Part shown: piece after piece, positions 36,056 to 44,898 of the stretch
How positions within the stretch are numbered: the first letter of the stretch is position 1
Layout of the letters: each line of letters opens with the position of its first letter
NCBI RefSeq assembly: GCF_014648655.1
Contig: NZ_BMRN01000007.1
Span: forward strand, 1-64,000
Length of the DNA stretch: 64,000 nt
Origin: Streptomyces atratus
GTDB lineage: Bacteria; Actinomycetota; Actinomycetes; Streptomycetales; Streptomycetaceae
Direction: 5' to 3'
Position numbers and translations under genes: made by a program
The notes under the pieces: generated by a model
Told to the model about the DNA's origin: nothing
Database searches by the model: none
The model's input: only the letters and a program-made list of their open reading frames with translations

Positions 36056-39000
36056 GTGTCGTCGAAGCCGCCCTTTACGCACCTTCACGTCCACACCCAG
36101 TACTCGCTGCTGGACGGTGCCGCGCGGCTCAAGGACATGTTCGCTGCCTGCAATGAAATGGGCATGTCGCACATCGCGATGACGGACCACGGCAACCTGC
36201 ACGGTGCCTACGACTTCTTCCACTCGGCGCAGAAGGCGGGCGTGACACCGATCATCGGGATCGAGGCGTACGTCGCTCCGGAATCGCGCAAGCACAAGCG
36301 GAAGATCCAGTGGGGCCAGCCGCACCAGAAGCGCGACGACGTCTCGGGTTCGGGTGGTTACACCCACAAGACGATCTGGGCGGCGAACAGCACCGGGCTG
36401 CACAACCTCTTCAAGCTGTCCTCGGATGCGTACGCCGAGGGCTGGCTGCAGAAGTGGCCGCGCATGGACAAGGAGACCATCGCCCAGTGGTCCGAGGGCC
36501 TGATCGCGTCCACCGGCTGCCCCTCGGGCGAGGTGCAGACCCGGCTGCGGCTCGGCCAGTTCGACGAGGCGGTCCAGGCCGCCTCCGACTACAAGGACAT
36601 CTTCGGTGAGGGCAAGTACTTCCTGGAGCTGATGGACCACGGCATCGAGATCGAGCGCCGGGTCCGTGACGGGCTCCTCGAAATCGGCAGGAAGCTGAAC
36701 ATCCCGCCGCTGGTGACCAACGACTCGCACTACACGTACGCCAGCGAGGCCACCGCGCACGACGCCCTCCTCTGCATCCAGACCGGCAAGAACCTCTCCG
36801 ACCCGGACCGCTTCCGCTTCGACGGCACCGGCTACTACCTCAAGACGACCGACGAGATGTACGCCGTCGACTCCTCCGACGCCTGGCAGGAGGGCTGCGC
36901 CAACACCCTGCTGGTCGCGCAGCAGATCGACACCACCGGCATGTTCGAGAAGCGCGACCTGATGCCGAAGTTCGACATCCCGGACGGCTACACGGAGATC
37001 ACCTGGTTCCAGGAAGAGGTCCGCGTCGGCATGAACCGGCGCTTCCCGGGAGGTGTCCCCGAGGACCGGCAGAAGCAGGTCGAGTACGAGATGGACATCA
37101 TCATCCAGATGGGGTTCCCGGGGTACTTCCTGGTCGTCGCCGACTTCATCATGTGGGCGAAGAACAACGGCATCGCGGTCGGCCCCGGCCGAGGCTCCGC
37201 CGCCGGTTCGATCGTGGCGTACGCGATGGGCATCACCGACCTCGACCCGATCGAGCACGGGCTGATCTTCGAGCGGTTCCTCAACCCCGAGCGCGTCTCC
37301 ATGCCCGACGTCGACATCGACTTCGACGAGCGTCGGCGCGTCGAAGTGATCAGGTACGTGACGGAGAAGTACGGCGCCGACAAGGTCGCCATGATCGGCA
37401 CGTACGGAAAGATCAAGGCGAAGAACGCCATCAAGGACTCCGCCCGGGTCCTCGGCTACCCGTACGCGATGGGCGACCGGCTCACCAAGGCCATGCCCGC
37501 CGACGTCCTCGGCAAGGGCATCGACCTCAACGGCATCACCGACCCCAAGCACCCGCGCTACAGCGAGGCGGGCGAGATCCGGGGGATGTACGAGAACGAG
37601 CCGGACGTCAAGAAGGTCATCGACACCGCGAAGGGCGTCGAGGGCCTGGTCCGGCAGATGGGCGTGCACGCCGCCGGCGTCATCATGTCCAGCGAGCCGA
37701 TCGTCGACCACGCGCCGATCTGGGTGCGGCACACCGACGGCGTCACCATCACGCAGTGGGACTACCCGCAGTGCGAGTCGCTCGGCCTGCTGAAGATGGA
37801 CTTCCTCGGCCTGCGAAACCTCACCATCATGGACGACGCCGTGAAGATGGTGGAGTCCAACAAGGGCGTCAAGCTGGACCTGCTCGGCCTCCCGCTGGAC
37901 GACCCCAAGACGTACGAGATGCTCTGCCGCGGTGACACGCTCGGCGTGTTCCAGTTCGACGGCGGTCCGATGCGCTCCCTGCTGCGCCAGATGCAGCCCG
38001 ACAACTTCGAGGACATTTCCGCCGTCTCGGCCCTGTACCGGCCGGGCCCGATGGGCATGAACTCGCACACGAACTACGCCGAGCGCAAGAACGGCCGCCA
38101 GGAGATCACCCCGATCCACCCGGAGCTGGAGGAGCCCCTCAAGGAGGTCCTCGGCCTCACCTACGGCCTCATCGTGTACCAGGAGCAGGTGCAGAAGGCC
38201 GCCCAGATCGTCGCCGGCTACTCGCTCGGCGAGGCCGACATCCTGCGCCGCGTGATGGGCAAGAAGAAGCCCGAGGAGCTGGCGAAGAACTTCGTCCTCT
38301 TCGAGGCGGGCGCCAAGGAGAAGGGCTTCTCCGACGCCGCGATCAAGGCCCTGTGGGACGTGCTGGTCCCGTTCGCCGGATACGCGTTCAACAAGGCGCA
38401 CTCCTCCGCGTACGGCCTGGTCACCTACTGGACCGCGTACCTCAAGGCGAACTACCCCGCCGAGTACATGGCGGCGCTGCTGACCTCGGTCAAGGACGAC
38501 AAGGACAAGTCGGCCGTCTACCTCAACGAGTGCCGTCGCATGGGCATCAAGGTGCTGCCGCCCAATGTGAACGAGTCCCTGTCGAACTTCGCCGCGCAGG
38601 GCGACGACGTGATCCTCTTCGGCCTCACGGCCGTCCGGAACGTGGGTCAGAACGTCGTCGATTCGATCATCCGGTGCCGCAAGGCGAAGGGGAAGTACAG
38701 CAGCTTCCCCGACTTCCTGGACAAGGTCGAGGCAGTCGTCTGCAACAAGCGCACCGTCGAATCGCTGATCAAGGCCGGCGCCTTCGACGAGATGGGCCAC
38801 ACCCGCAAGGGCCTGGTCGCCCACCACGAGCCGATGATCGACAACGTGGTGCAGGTCAAGCGCAAGGAGGCCGAGGGCCAGTTCGACCTCTTCGGCGGCA
38901 TGGGCGAGGAGGAGAGCGACGAGCCGGGCTTCGGGCTCGACGTGGAGTTCTCCGACATCGAGTGGGAGAAGTCCTACCTGCTGGCCCAGGAGCGCGAGAT

Positions 39001-39598
39001 GCTCGGCCTGTACGTCTCCGACCACCCGCTCTTCGGTCTGGAACACGTGCTGTCCGACAAGGCCGACTCCTCGATCTCCCAGCTGACCGGCGGGGAACAC
39101 GCGGACGGCGCCATCGTCACCGTCGGCGGCATCATCTCCGGCCTCCAGCGCAAGATGACCAAGCAGGGCAACGCCTGGGCCATCGCCACCGTCGAGGACC
39201 TGGCCGGTTCCATCGAGTGCATGTTCTTCCCCGCCACCTACCAACTGGTCTCCACCCAGCTCGTCGAGGACACCGTCGTCTTCGTCAAGGGACGTCTCGA
39301 CAAGCGGGAGGACGTGCCCCGGCTCGTCGCCATGGAGATGCAGGTCCCCGACATCTCGTCGGCCGGCACCAACGCGCCCGTGGTCCTGACCATCCCCACG
39401 GTCAAGATCACCCCGCCGATGGTCAGCCGCCTCGGCGAGGTCCTCAGCAACCACCGGGGCGACACCGAGGTGCGGATCAAGCTCCAGGGCCCCCGCAAGA
39501 CCACGGTGCTCCGGCTCGACCGGCACCGGGTGAAGCCCGACCCGGCGCTCTTCGGCGACCTGAAGGTGCTGCTCGGGCCGTCCTGCCTGGCCGGCTGA
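36056..39598 (+). CDS. dnaE: Replicative DNA polymerase III alpha subunit DnaE1
   Basis: Catalytic subunit of the chromosomal replicase, 1180 aa. The N-terminal PHP domain begins THLHVHTQYSLLDGA. The polymerase core has GPGRGSAAGS and PDVDIDFDERRR, with the catalytic aspartates around 418-422. YQEQVQKAAQIVAGYSLGEADILRRVMGKK, the helix-hairpin-helix region and a C-terminal OB fold (GGIISGLQRKMTKQGNAWAI) follow. The length and a full domain set indicate DnaE1, not the shorter error-prone DnaE2. GTG 36056 has GGAGG 9 bases upstream. Confidence 0.97.
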   Translation: MSSKPPFTHLHVHTQYSLLDGAARLKDMFAACNEMGMSHIAMTDHGNLHGAYDFFHSAQKAGVTPIIGIEAYVAPESRKHKRKIQWGQPHQKRDDVSGSGGYTHKTIWAANSTGLHNLFKLSSDAYAEGWLQKWPRMDKETIAQWSEGLIASTGCPSGEVQTRLRLGQFDEAVQAASDYKDIFGEGKYFLELMDHGIEIERRVRDGLLEIGRKLNIPPLVTNDSHYTYASEATAHDALLCIQTGKNLSDPDRFRFDGTGYYLKTTDEMYAVDSSDAWQEGCANTLLVAQQIDTTGMFEKRDLMPKFDIPDGYTEITWFQEEVRVGMNRRFPGGVPEDRQKQVEYEMDIIIQMGFPGYFLVVADFIMWAKNNGIAVGPGRGSAAGSIVAYAMGITDLDPIEHGLIFERFLNPERVSMPDVDIDFDERRRVEVIRYVTEKYGADKVAMIGTYGKIKAKNAIKDSARVLGYPYAMGDRLTKAMPADVLGKGIDLNGITDPKHPRYSEAGEIRGMYENEPDVKKVIDTAKGVEGLVRQMGVHAAGVIMSSEPIVDHAPIWVRHTDGVTITQWDYPQCESLGLLKMDFLGLRNLTIMDDAVKMVESNKGVKLDLLGLPLDDPKTYEMLCRGDTLGVFQFDGGPMRSLLRQMQPDNFEDISAVSALYRPGPMGMNSHTNYAERKNGRQEITPIHPELEEPLKEVLGLTYGLIVYQEQVQKAAQIVAGYSLGEADILRRVMGKKKPEELAKNFVLFEAGAKEKGFSDAAIKALWDVLVPFAGYAFNKAHSSAYGLVTYWTAYLKANYPAEYMAALLTSVKDDKDKSAVYLNECRRMGIKVLPPNVNESLSNFAAQGDDVILFGLTAVRNVGQNVVDSIIRCRKAKGKYSSFPDFLDKVEAVVCNKRTVESLIKAGAFDEMGHTRKGLVAHHEPMIDNVVQVKRKEAEGQFDLFGGMGEEESDEPGFGLDVEFSDIEWEKSYLLAQEREMLGLYVSDHPLFGLEHVLSDKADSSISQLTGGEHADGAIVTVGGIISGLQRKMTKQGNAWAIATVEDLAGSIECMFFPATYQLVSTQLVEDTVVFVKGRLDKREDVPRLVAMEMQVPDISSAGTNAPVVLTIPTVKITPPMVSRLGEVLSNHRGDTEVRIKLQGPRKTTVLRLDRHRVKPDPALFGDLKVLLGPSCLAG

Positions 39599-39619
39599 GC
39601 CGGTTCACGGCCGACGTAC

Positions 39620-39656
39620 GAGAGGGGCGCCCCGCGAAAGCGGGAGCGCCCCTCTC
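39620..39656 (+). terminator. Terminator after dnaE
   Basis: GAGAGGGGCGC and its complement (39620-39630, 39646-39656) continue inward as CCCGC-GAAA-GCGGG with one bulged A, giving a long stem capped by a GNRA tetraloop. It probably serves the convergent small gene too. Confidence 0.85.
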
Positions 39657-39695
39657 GGCCACCCGGCCTGCGGCCGTGACCGGCGATCCGCCCGG

Positions 39696-39875
39696 TCAGT
39701 TGTGGCCGAAGCGCCGCTGGTGCTTACGGGCAACATCAGCAGGGCTGCCCTGGGCCTGCGGCTGAGGCTGTATCTGCGAGTCGTAACCGGTCGACTTGGT
39801 CTCTTCCGCACCGTGCTCCGGACCCGACGCGCGGTTCTGCCGGCTGCTCTGCTTGCGGTTCTTGTTCTTGGCCAT
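39696..39875 (-). CDS. Small basic hydrophilic protein, conserved in Streptomyces
   Basis: 59-aa protein starting MAKNKNRKQSSRQNRAS and ending VARKHQRRFGHN. It is Lys/Arg/Gln-rich, with no hydrophobic segment, and probably disordered. A strong AGGAGG lies 7 bases before ATG 39875, which supports translation. I recall similar short proteins in other Streptomyces but no function. Nucleic-acid or ribosome contact is a guess from charge only. Confidence 0.75.
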   Translation of the reverse strand: MAKNKNRKQSSRQNRASGPEHGAEETKSTGYDSQIQPQPQAQGSPADVARKHQRRFGHN

Positions 39876-40108
39876 GGTGTTCCTCCTACGGGGACTCTCG
39901 GGGCCAGGACCGCGTTCAGATTCACATAGCGGGATAAAGCATGCATGTTGGATCATTACCGTGCGTAGTGAGGGGGTATCATGCGCCGTTTTCCGGATCC
40001 GCCACGCCGATGATCGAGTTCCGGCCGTCAACCCCTGCGCGGTCGGGCAGACTCGAAGGAAACCCTTGGCAAAGACCACACCCGAACTTCTGGAAGAGGG
40101 TGGAACGC

Positions 40109-41371
40109 GTGGACCGTTGCGTCGTCCTGGTGGACGCCGGCTACCTGCTGGGTGCAGCCGCGAGTCTGCTGGCCGGGGAGCCCGCCCGTTCCCGCATCAC
40201 CGTCGACCACGCGGCCCTCATCCGGGGCCTGCGCGAGCTGGCAGAGGCCGATACGCGGCAGCCGCTGCTGCGGATCTACTGGTTCGACGGCGCCCCCGAC
40301 CGCGTACCGCAGCCCGAGCACCGCAGACTTCGTGTGATGCCCCGGGTGACCGTCCGGCTCGGTGCTCTCACCCGCAGCGACGGGCGCTGGGCGCAGAAGG
40401 GCGTCGACGCCGCGATGCACGCCGAGCTCACCGAACTGGCCAGGAACCGGGCCTGCTCCGACGTGGTGCTGGTGACCGGTGATGGCGATCTGCTGCCCGG
40501 CCTGATGTCCGCCAAGGAACACGGCGTCGCCGTCCATCTGTGGGCCGTCCAGGCCGCCGACGGCGACTACAACCAGTCCGAGGACCTGGTCGCCGAGGCC
40601 GACGAACGAAGGGTGCTCGACCGGGCCTGGATCACCCAGGCCGTACGGGCCAAGGAGACCGGCGGCGTCTGCGCCCCGCCGCCCGCCCCCCGGCCGGAGA
40701 TCGCTGCGATCCTCTCCGCACCGCTGCCCGAGGCGGCCCTTGCGGCCTCCGCCGAGCGGGCATCGGAGGCCCAGGCCGCGGCCGCCGGCAACGGTGAGGT
40801 GCCGCCGCCCGAGGAGAGCTCCACCGCCGACCGGCCCGGCCACGGGGGAAGGGGCGTACCCACACCCAAGGATCTGGCGGGCAGCCTGCGCGGCCCCGGC
40901 TCCCAGCCCACCCAGCCGTCGCCCGCCAACGCCACACTGCGCTGGTCCTCCGACAAGGGCTGGATGGAGCGCGGCGGACCGCTGGGCGAGCCCGCCGAAA
41001 CCGCGTCCCTCCCGACGCTGGCCCAGCTCACCAGTGCCGAGCAGCGCTGGGCGGACCGGGAGGAGGACATCACCACCGTGGGCGGCGACCCCTTCGAGGT
41101 GGGCCAGGTCTTCGCCCGGCGCTGGATGGAGCGGCTGCCGGAGACCGTCCATCTGCAGAAGCTGTCGACCATGTATCCGCGCATCCCGCACCGCATCGAC
41201 GGCGAACTGCTGCGGTACGCGGCACGGTTCGGCCTGCTCGCCCACAAGGACGACCAGATCGACGAGCACGACCGCTACGCGATCCGGGCCGGATTCTGGC
41301 GGGAGATCGATGTACGGGCCGCTGCGGAACACGCCCCGGCGGTGGAGCGGACGAGCCCGTCCGGCGACTGA
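40109..41371 (+). CDS. NYN-domain (PIN-like) nuclease family protein
   Basis: 420-aa protein. Residues 1-165 or so form an NYN/PIN-like domain, with acidic residues in VVLVDAGYLLGAA, YWFDGAPD, KGVDAAMHAEL and DVVLVTGDGDLLPGL. These residues are spaced as in metal-dependent ribonucleases. A Pro/Ala/Ser-rich linker (about 190-300) and a conserved C-terminal segment (GQVFARRWMERLPE, RIPHRIDGELLRYAARFGLL) follow. GTG 40109 is used because GAGGGTGG precedes it. GTG 40100 is an alternative adding three residues. The RNA target is unknown. It is divergent from the small basic gene. Confidence 0.85.
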   Translation: MDRCVVLVDAGYLLGAAASLLAGEPARSRITVDHAALIRGLRELAEADTRQPLLRIYWFDGAPDRVPQPEHRRLRVMPRVTVRLGALTRSDGRWAQKGVDAAMHAELTELARNRACSDVVLVTGDGDLLPGLMSAKEHGVAVHLWAVQAADGDYNQSEDLVAEADERRVLDRAWITQAVRAKETGGVCAPPPAPRPEIAAILSAPLPEAALAASAERASEAQAAAAGNGEVPPPEESSTADRPGHGGRGVPTPKDLAGSLRGPGSQPTQPSPANATLRWSSDKGWMERGGPLGEPAETASLPTLAQLTSAEQRWADREEDITTVGGDPFEVGQVFARRWMERLPETVHLQKLSTMYPRIPHRIDGELLRYAARFGLLAHKDDQIDEHDRYAIRAGFWREIDVRAAAEHAPAVERTSPSGD

Positions 41372-41483
41372 CGGCACAACGGTCGTGCGGGCGGGCAACC
41401 CGGCACGCGATTGCGGCATCGACGTCCGACCGGCGTGGCCCCGGGCGCAATACGGGGCATCCGACCCCGTACTCTCGTACCTC

Positions 41484-42500
41484 GTGAGTACGGGCACAGC
41501 ACAGGCGCAGACAGCGGTCGGGACCGTGTGCGCGGTGCGTGATCTGGTCAAGACCTATCCCGCCGCCCGCGGCCGCCGCGGTGCACCCGCCACACCCGAG
41601 GTGCGCGCCACCGACGGGGTCAGCCTGGATGTGCGGGGCGGCGAGATCTTCGGCCTCCTCGGCCCCAACGGCGCCGGAAAGTCCACCCTGGTGCGGCAGC
41701 TCACCGGGCTGATGAGGCCCGACTCCGGCAGCGTCACCGTGCTGGGCCACGATCTCGTACGCCATCCCGAGCGGGCCTCCCGGCTGATCGGGTACCTCGG
41801 GCAGGAGTCCACCGCCCTGGACGACTTGACCGTCTCGCTCGCCGCCGAGACCACCGGACGGCTGCGCGGCCTCGCGGTGCGGGACGCCCGCGCCGAGCGC
41901 GACGACGTGCTCGACGAACTCGGCCTCACCGAGATCGCGGGACGCCCCCTGAAGAAGCTCTCCGGCGGACAGCGGCGGCTCGCCTGCTTCGCGGCCGCGC
42001 TGGTCGGCGAGCGGCCGGTGCTGGTGCTGGACGAGCCGACGACCGGTATGGACCCCGTCGCGAGGCGCGCCGTCTGGGCCGCCGTCGACCGGCGCCGGGC
42101 CGAACGCGGCACGACGGTGCTGCTCGTCACCCACAACGTCATCGAGGCCGAGACGGTTCTCGACCGGGTCGCCGTGATCGAACGCGGCAAGGTCATCGCC
42201 TGCGACACGCCGACCGGGCTCAAGGAACGTGTCGCCGGCGAGGTCCGGGTCGAGCTGGTGTGGCGCGAACGGGCGCCCCTGGACGTTCCCGAAGTGGCCG
42301 CGCTGCGCGGCTCGGCCCAGGAATCCGGGCGGCGCTGGGTGCTGAGGCTCGGTCCCGACGAGGCGCGGGCGGCGGTCGCCGCCGTGACCGGCGGCGCGGC
42401 CTTTGCCGCACTCGACGACTTCACGCTGGCGACGCCCAGCCTGGAGGATGTCTATCTCGCGCTCGGCGGGGACGCGACCAAGGGGCTGGTGAAGTCATGA
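41484..42500 (+). CDS. ABC-2 type exporter, ATP-binding subunit
   Basis: 338-aa ATPase with Walker A GPNGAGKS, signature LSGGQRR, Walker B VLVLDEPTTGMDP and the switch His in LVTHNV. The C-terminal 90 residues resemble the DrrA-type regulatory extension of drug and lipid exporters. GTG 41484 has no ribosome binding site. TACTCT at 41470-41475, 8 bases before it, fits a -10 for a leaderless mRNA. The permease gene follows after 67 bases. The substrate is unknown. Confidence 0.92.
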   Translation: MSTGTAQAQTAVGTVCAVRDLVKTYPAARGRRGAPATPEVRATDGVSLDVRGGEIFGLLGPNGAGKSTLVRQLTGLMRPDSGSVTVLGHDLVRHPERASRLIGYLGQESTALDDLTVSLAAETTGRLRGLAVRDARAERDDVLDELGLTEIAGRPLKKLSGGQRRLACFAAALVGERPVLVLDEPTTGMDPVARRAVWAAVDRRRAERGTTVLLVTHNVIEAETVLDRVAVIERGKVIACDTPTGLKERVAGEVRVELVWRERAPLDVPEVAALRGSAQESGRRWVLRLGPDEARAAVAAVTGGAAFAALDDFTLATPSLEDVYLALGGDATKGLVKS

Positions 42501-42567
42501 CCGGCGCGGGCGGGGCGACCGGATGCGCATGCGTGGCCGGGCAGGTAGCGAACAGGAGCAGCGCCAG

Positions 42568-43416
42568 GTGACGAGCATCGTTCCCGCGCAGGCGGTGACC
42601 GGATCCGTCCGGATCGCCGATGACGGCCGTGCCGGCCGCGACGGTCAGGAAGAGGCAGCTCCCGCGCCGCTCGCGCCACGGGCCCGGTTGTTCCCCTCGC
42701 TCGCGGCCGTCTACCGTGCCCAGCTGTCCAGGGCCAGGGTCGCCCGTATCCCGCTGCTCTTCGTCGCGACCTTCCAGTCCGTCGGGATCATGGTGCTGAT
42801 GCGCGGGGTCGTCGACGGCGGCTTCGAGGCGCGCGCCGTCGTCGCCGGATCCAGCGTCCTCGTGGTGGCCTTCGTCGCACTCAACCTGCTCGCCCAGTAC
42901 TTCGGGCAGTTGCGGGCCGGCGGCGGACTCGACCACTACGCCACCCTGCCGGTGCCGCCCGCCGCGGTGGTGCTCGGTGCGGCCGGGGCGTACGCCTCCT
43001 TCACCGTGCCCGGCACGATCGTCACAGCCGTGGCGGGGAGCGTGCTGTTCGGACTGCCGCTGACGCATCTGTGGGTGCTCGTCGCCGTCATCCCGCTCTC
43101 CGGGGCGGCGCTCTCCGGGCTCGGTGCCGCGATGGGGCTGCTCGCGCCCCGTCAGGAGCTGGCCACGCTGCTCGGGCAGCTCGGCATGTCGGCGGCGCTG
43201 CTGCTCGGCGTCCTGCCGGCCGACCGGCTGCCCGGGCCGATCGGCTGGGCCCGCGATCTGCTGCCCTCCACATACGGTGTCGAGGCGCTCTCCCGGTCCT
43301 TCGACGCCCACCCCGACTGGGCGGTCGTCGCACTGGATCTCGCGGTCTGCGCCGTCGTCGGCGTCCTCTCGCTGGCTGCGGCCACCTGGGCGTACCGCAG
43401 GGCAGCGGTCCGGTGA
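42568..43416 (+). CDS. ABC-2 type exporter, permease subunit
   Basis: 282-aa membrane protein with six hydrophobic segments after a 50-residue polar start, from IPLLFVATFQSVGIMVLM to WAVVALDLAVCAVVGVLSLAAATWAY. This layout matches ABC-2 permeases that pair with DrrA-like ATPases. GTG 42568 is placed by AGGAG 9 bases upstream. A longer frame to 42523 lacks such a site. It is most likely co-transcribed with the ATPase gene. Confidence 0.87.
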   Translation: MTSIVPAQAVTGSVRIADDGRAGRDGQEEAAPAPLAPRARLFPSLAAVYRAQLSRARVARIPLLFVATFQSVGIMVLMRGVVDGGFEARAVVAGSSVLVVAFVALNLLAQYFGQLRAGGGLDHYATLPVPPAAVVLGAAGAYASFTVPGTIVTAVAGSVLFGLPLTHLWVLVAVIPLSGAALSGLGAAMGLLAPRQELATLLGQLGMSAALLLGVLPADRLPGPIGWARDLLPSTYGVEALSRSFDAHPDWAVVALDLAVCAVVGVLSLAAATWAYRRAAVR

Positions 43417-43450
43417 GGCGCGGCACAGGGACGCCTGGCACGATGGCAAG

Positions 43451-44188
43451 GTGACCGCACCTCTGACGCCGCCTCACCAGCCCTCGTCCAACGACCCCTG
43501 GCAGACCCCGCCGAAATGGGGTGGGCCCGGTCGTCCCGGCGGCCCGGGTGCTGCCCACTCCGGCACTCTGCCGGAGTCGCCGGAGGAGCGGAATCTCAGG
43601 TCGGATCTGCTGCGTGCCGCTGTGGTCACCGTTCTCGTGACCGTCGCCGGCATCGGGCTCGGACTCCTCTGGCTGTGGCTGGCGCCGCGGGTTCCGCTGA
43701 TCTCCGACAGCACGGCCGTCTTCCTCAGCGACAGCGAGGGCGAGGAGGCGATCGGCGCCGACGGTACGTTCGTGCTGCTGGCGCTGGCCTTCGGCGCGCT
43801 CTCCGCGGCGCTGGTCTTCTTGTTCCAGCGGCGTGGCGGAATCGCCCCGGTGGTGGGGCTCGCGCTGGGCGGGCTGCTCGGTTCGCTGCTGGCCTGGCGG
43901 CTCGGGGTGTGGCTCGGGCCGGACCAGGACGTGGTCGCGCACGCGCGAGCGGTCGGCAAGGGCGTGGTCTTCGATGCGCCACTTCAGCTGCGGGCGAAGG
44001 CGGCGTTGCTGGCGTGGCCGCTGGGGGCGATGGCGGTTCATCTCGGGCTGACGGCGTTGTTCGGGCCGCGGGATCCGGAGCCGGAGTGGGGGGTGTTTCC
44101 GGGGTGGGCCGCAGGTGGGCCTGTACCGGGGGCGGGGCCGTCGCCCGCGGGTGGGGGTGTGCCGCCTGTGCCGCCGGCCGAGTCTTAG
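43451..44188 (+). CDS. DUF2567-like membrane protein
   Basis: 245-aa protein with a Pro/Gly-rich cytoplasmic start and four hydrophobic segments: VVTVLVTVAGIGLGLLWLWLA, FVLLALAFGALSAALVFLF, GIAPVVGLALGGLLGSLLAW and KAALLAWPLGAMAVHLGLTALF. A Pro/Gly-rich tail follows. This layout resembles actinobacterial DUF2567 proteins, from memory only. GTG 43451 lacks a strong ribosome binding site. It lies 34 bases after the ABC permease in the same direction, but no functional link is shown. Confidence 0.7.
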   Translation: MTAPLTPPHQPSSNDPWQTPPKWGGPGRPGGPGAAHSGTLPESPEERNLRSDLLRAAVVTVLVTVAGIGLGLLWLWLAPRVPLISDSTAVFLSDSEGEEAIGADGTFVLLALAFGALSAALVFLFQRRGGIAPVVGLALGGLLGSLLAWRLGVWLGPDQDVVAHARAVGKGVVFDAPLQLRAKAALLAWPLGAMAVHLGLTALFGPRDPEPEWGVFPGWAAGGPVPGAGPSPAGGGVPPVPPAES

Positions 44189-44209
44189 GCGAGGTGCGGG
44201 GTGGGCCGC

Positions 44210-44345
44210 TGCGCGGGGCTCGTCCCCTGCCCGCCCCTTCCCGAACCGGGGCTCCGCCCCGGACCCCGGTCCTTCAGCGCCGGACGGGCTGAAAAGCGTC
44301 CTCCAGTGCCGGGCAGGCTGAACGGCACCCGCAAGCGCCGGGCCG
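44210..44345. repeat. Dispersed intergenic repeat with degenerate tandem units
   Basis: About 44229-44262 reads CCCGCCCCTTCCCGAACCGGGG plus a CTCCGCCCCGG stretch, a close copy of the element at 18418-18456. It is followed by three degenerate units of about 25 bases built on AGCGCCGGRCGGGCTGAAAAG (44277, 44307 and 44333 areas). It sits between convergent genes and carries no supported gene. Confidence 0.65.
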
Positions 44346-44362
44346 AAAAGTGCCCAGGGCGG

Positions 44363-44866
44363 CTACCCCCGGCCGATCTCCGCGAACACCGCCCCCGTCA
44401 GGGACGCCAGATCCATGGGGGAGAGTTCGACCTCCAGGCCGCGGCGGCCCGCCGAGACGCAGATTGTTCCGTGGGACTGTGCCGACGCGTCCAGCACCGT
44501 GCGCAGCCGCTTCCGCTGGCCCAGGGGGGAGATGCCGCCCCGCACGTAGCCGGTGGTGCGTTCTGCGGCTGTCGGGTCGGCCATCGCGGCTCGTTTGCCG
44601 CCCACCGCGCAGGCCAGGGCCTTGAGGTCCAGGGAGCCGGCCACCGGGACGACCGCCACGGTGAGTGTGCCGTCGACGTCCGCGACCAGGGTCTTGAAGA
44701 CCCGGTCGGGGGAGACGCCCAGCGCCTCGGCCGCCTCCTCGCCGTAGGAGGCCGACGCCGGGTCGTGGTCGTAGGAGTGGACGGTGAACGCCGTGCCGGC
44801 CGCGGTCAACGCGACCGTTGCCGGGGTGCCGCCGGACTGCTGCTGCTTCTTCGGCTTCTTCGCCAC
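44363..44866 (-). CDS. YbaK/EbsC-type aminoacyl-tRNA deacylase
   Basis: 167-aa single-domain protein of the YbaK/ProX family that hydrolyses mischarged tRNAs, classically Cys-tRNA-Pro. Conserved stretches are VFKTLVADVDGTLTVAVVPVAGSLDLKALA, KRAAMADPTAAERTTGYVRGGISPLGQ and the end VELSPMDLASLTGA. The N-terminus is Lys/Gln-rich. GTG 44866 has GAGG upstream. It lies just downstream of the LON-domain gene in the same direction. Confidence 0.93.
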   Translation of the reverse strand: MAKKPKKQQQSGGTPATVALTAAGTAFTVHSYDHDPASASYGEEAAEALGVSPDRVFKTLVADVDGTLTVAVVPVAGSLDLKALACAVGGKRAAMADPTAAERTTGYVRGGISPLGQRKRLRTVLDASAQSHGTICVSAGRRGLEVELSPMDLASLTGAVFAEIGRG

Positions 44867-44898
44867 GGGGGAGGGTCCTCGGGTCGGTCCGTCGTCAG

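Noticed and set aside
36023..39526. A very long open frame antisense to dnaE (over 1100 codons)
   Set aside because: It mirrors the third-position GC bias of dnaE, has no ribosome binding site or known motif, and its translation is a Val/Gly/Asp-rich shadow. The sense strand is a complete DnaE1.
39941..40108. Longer N-terminus for the NYN-domain protein
   Set aside because: The added residues lack conservation signals and ribosome binding site support. GAGGGTGG places the start at 40109 (or 40100).
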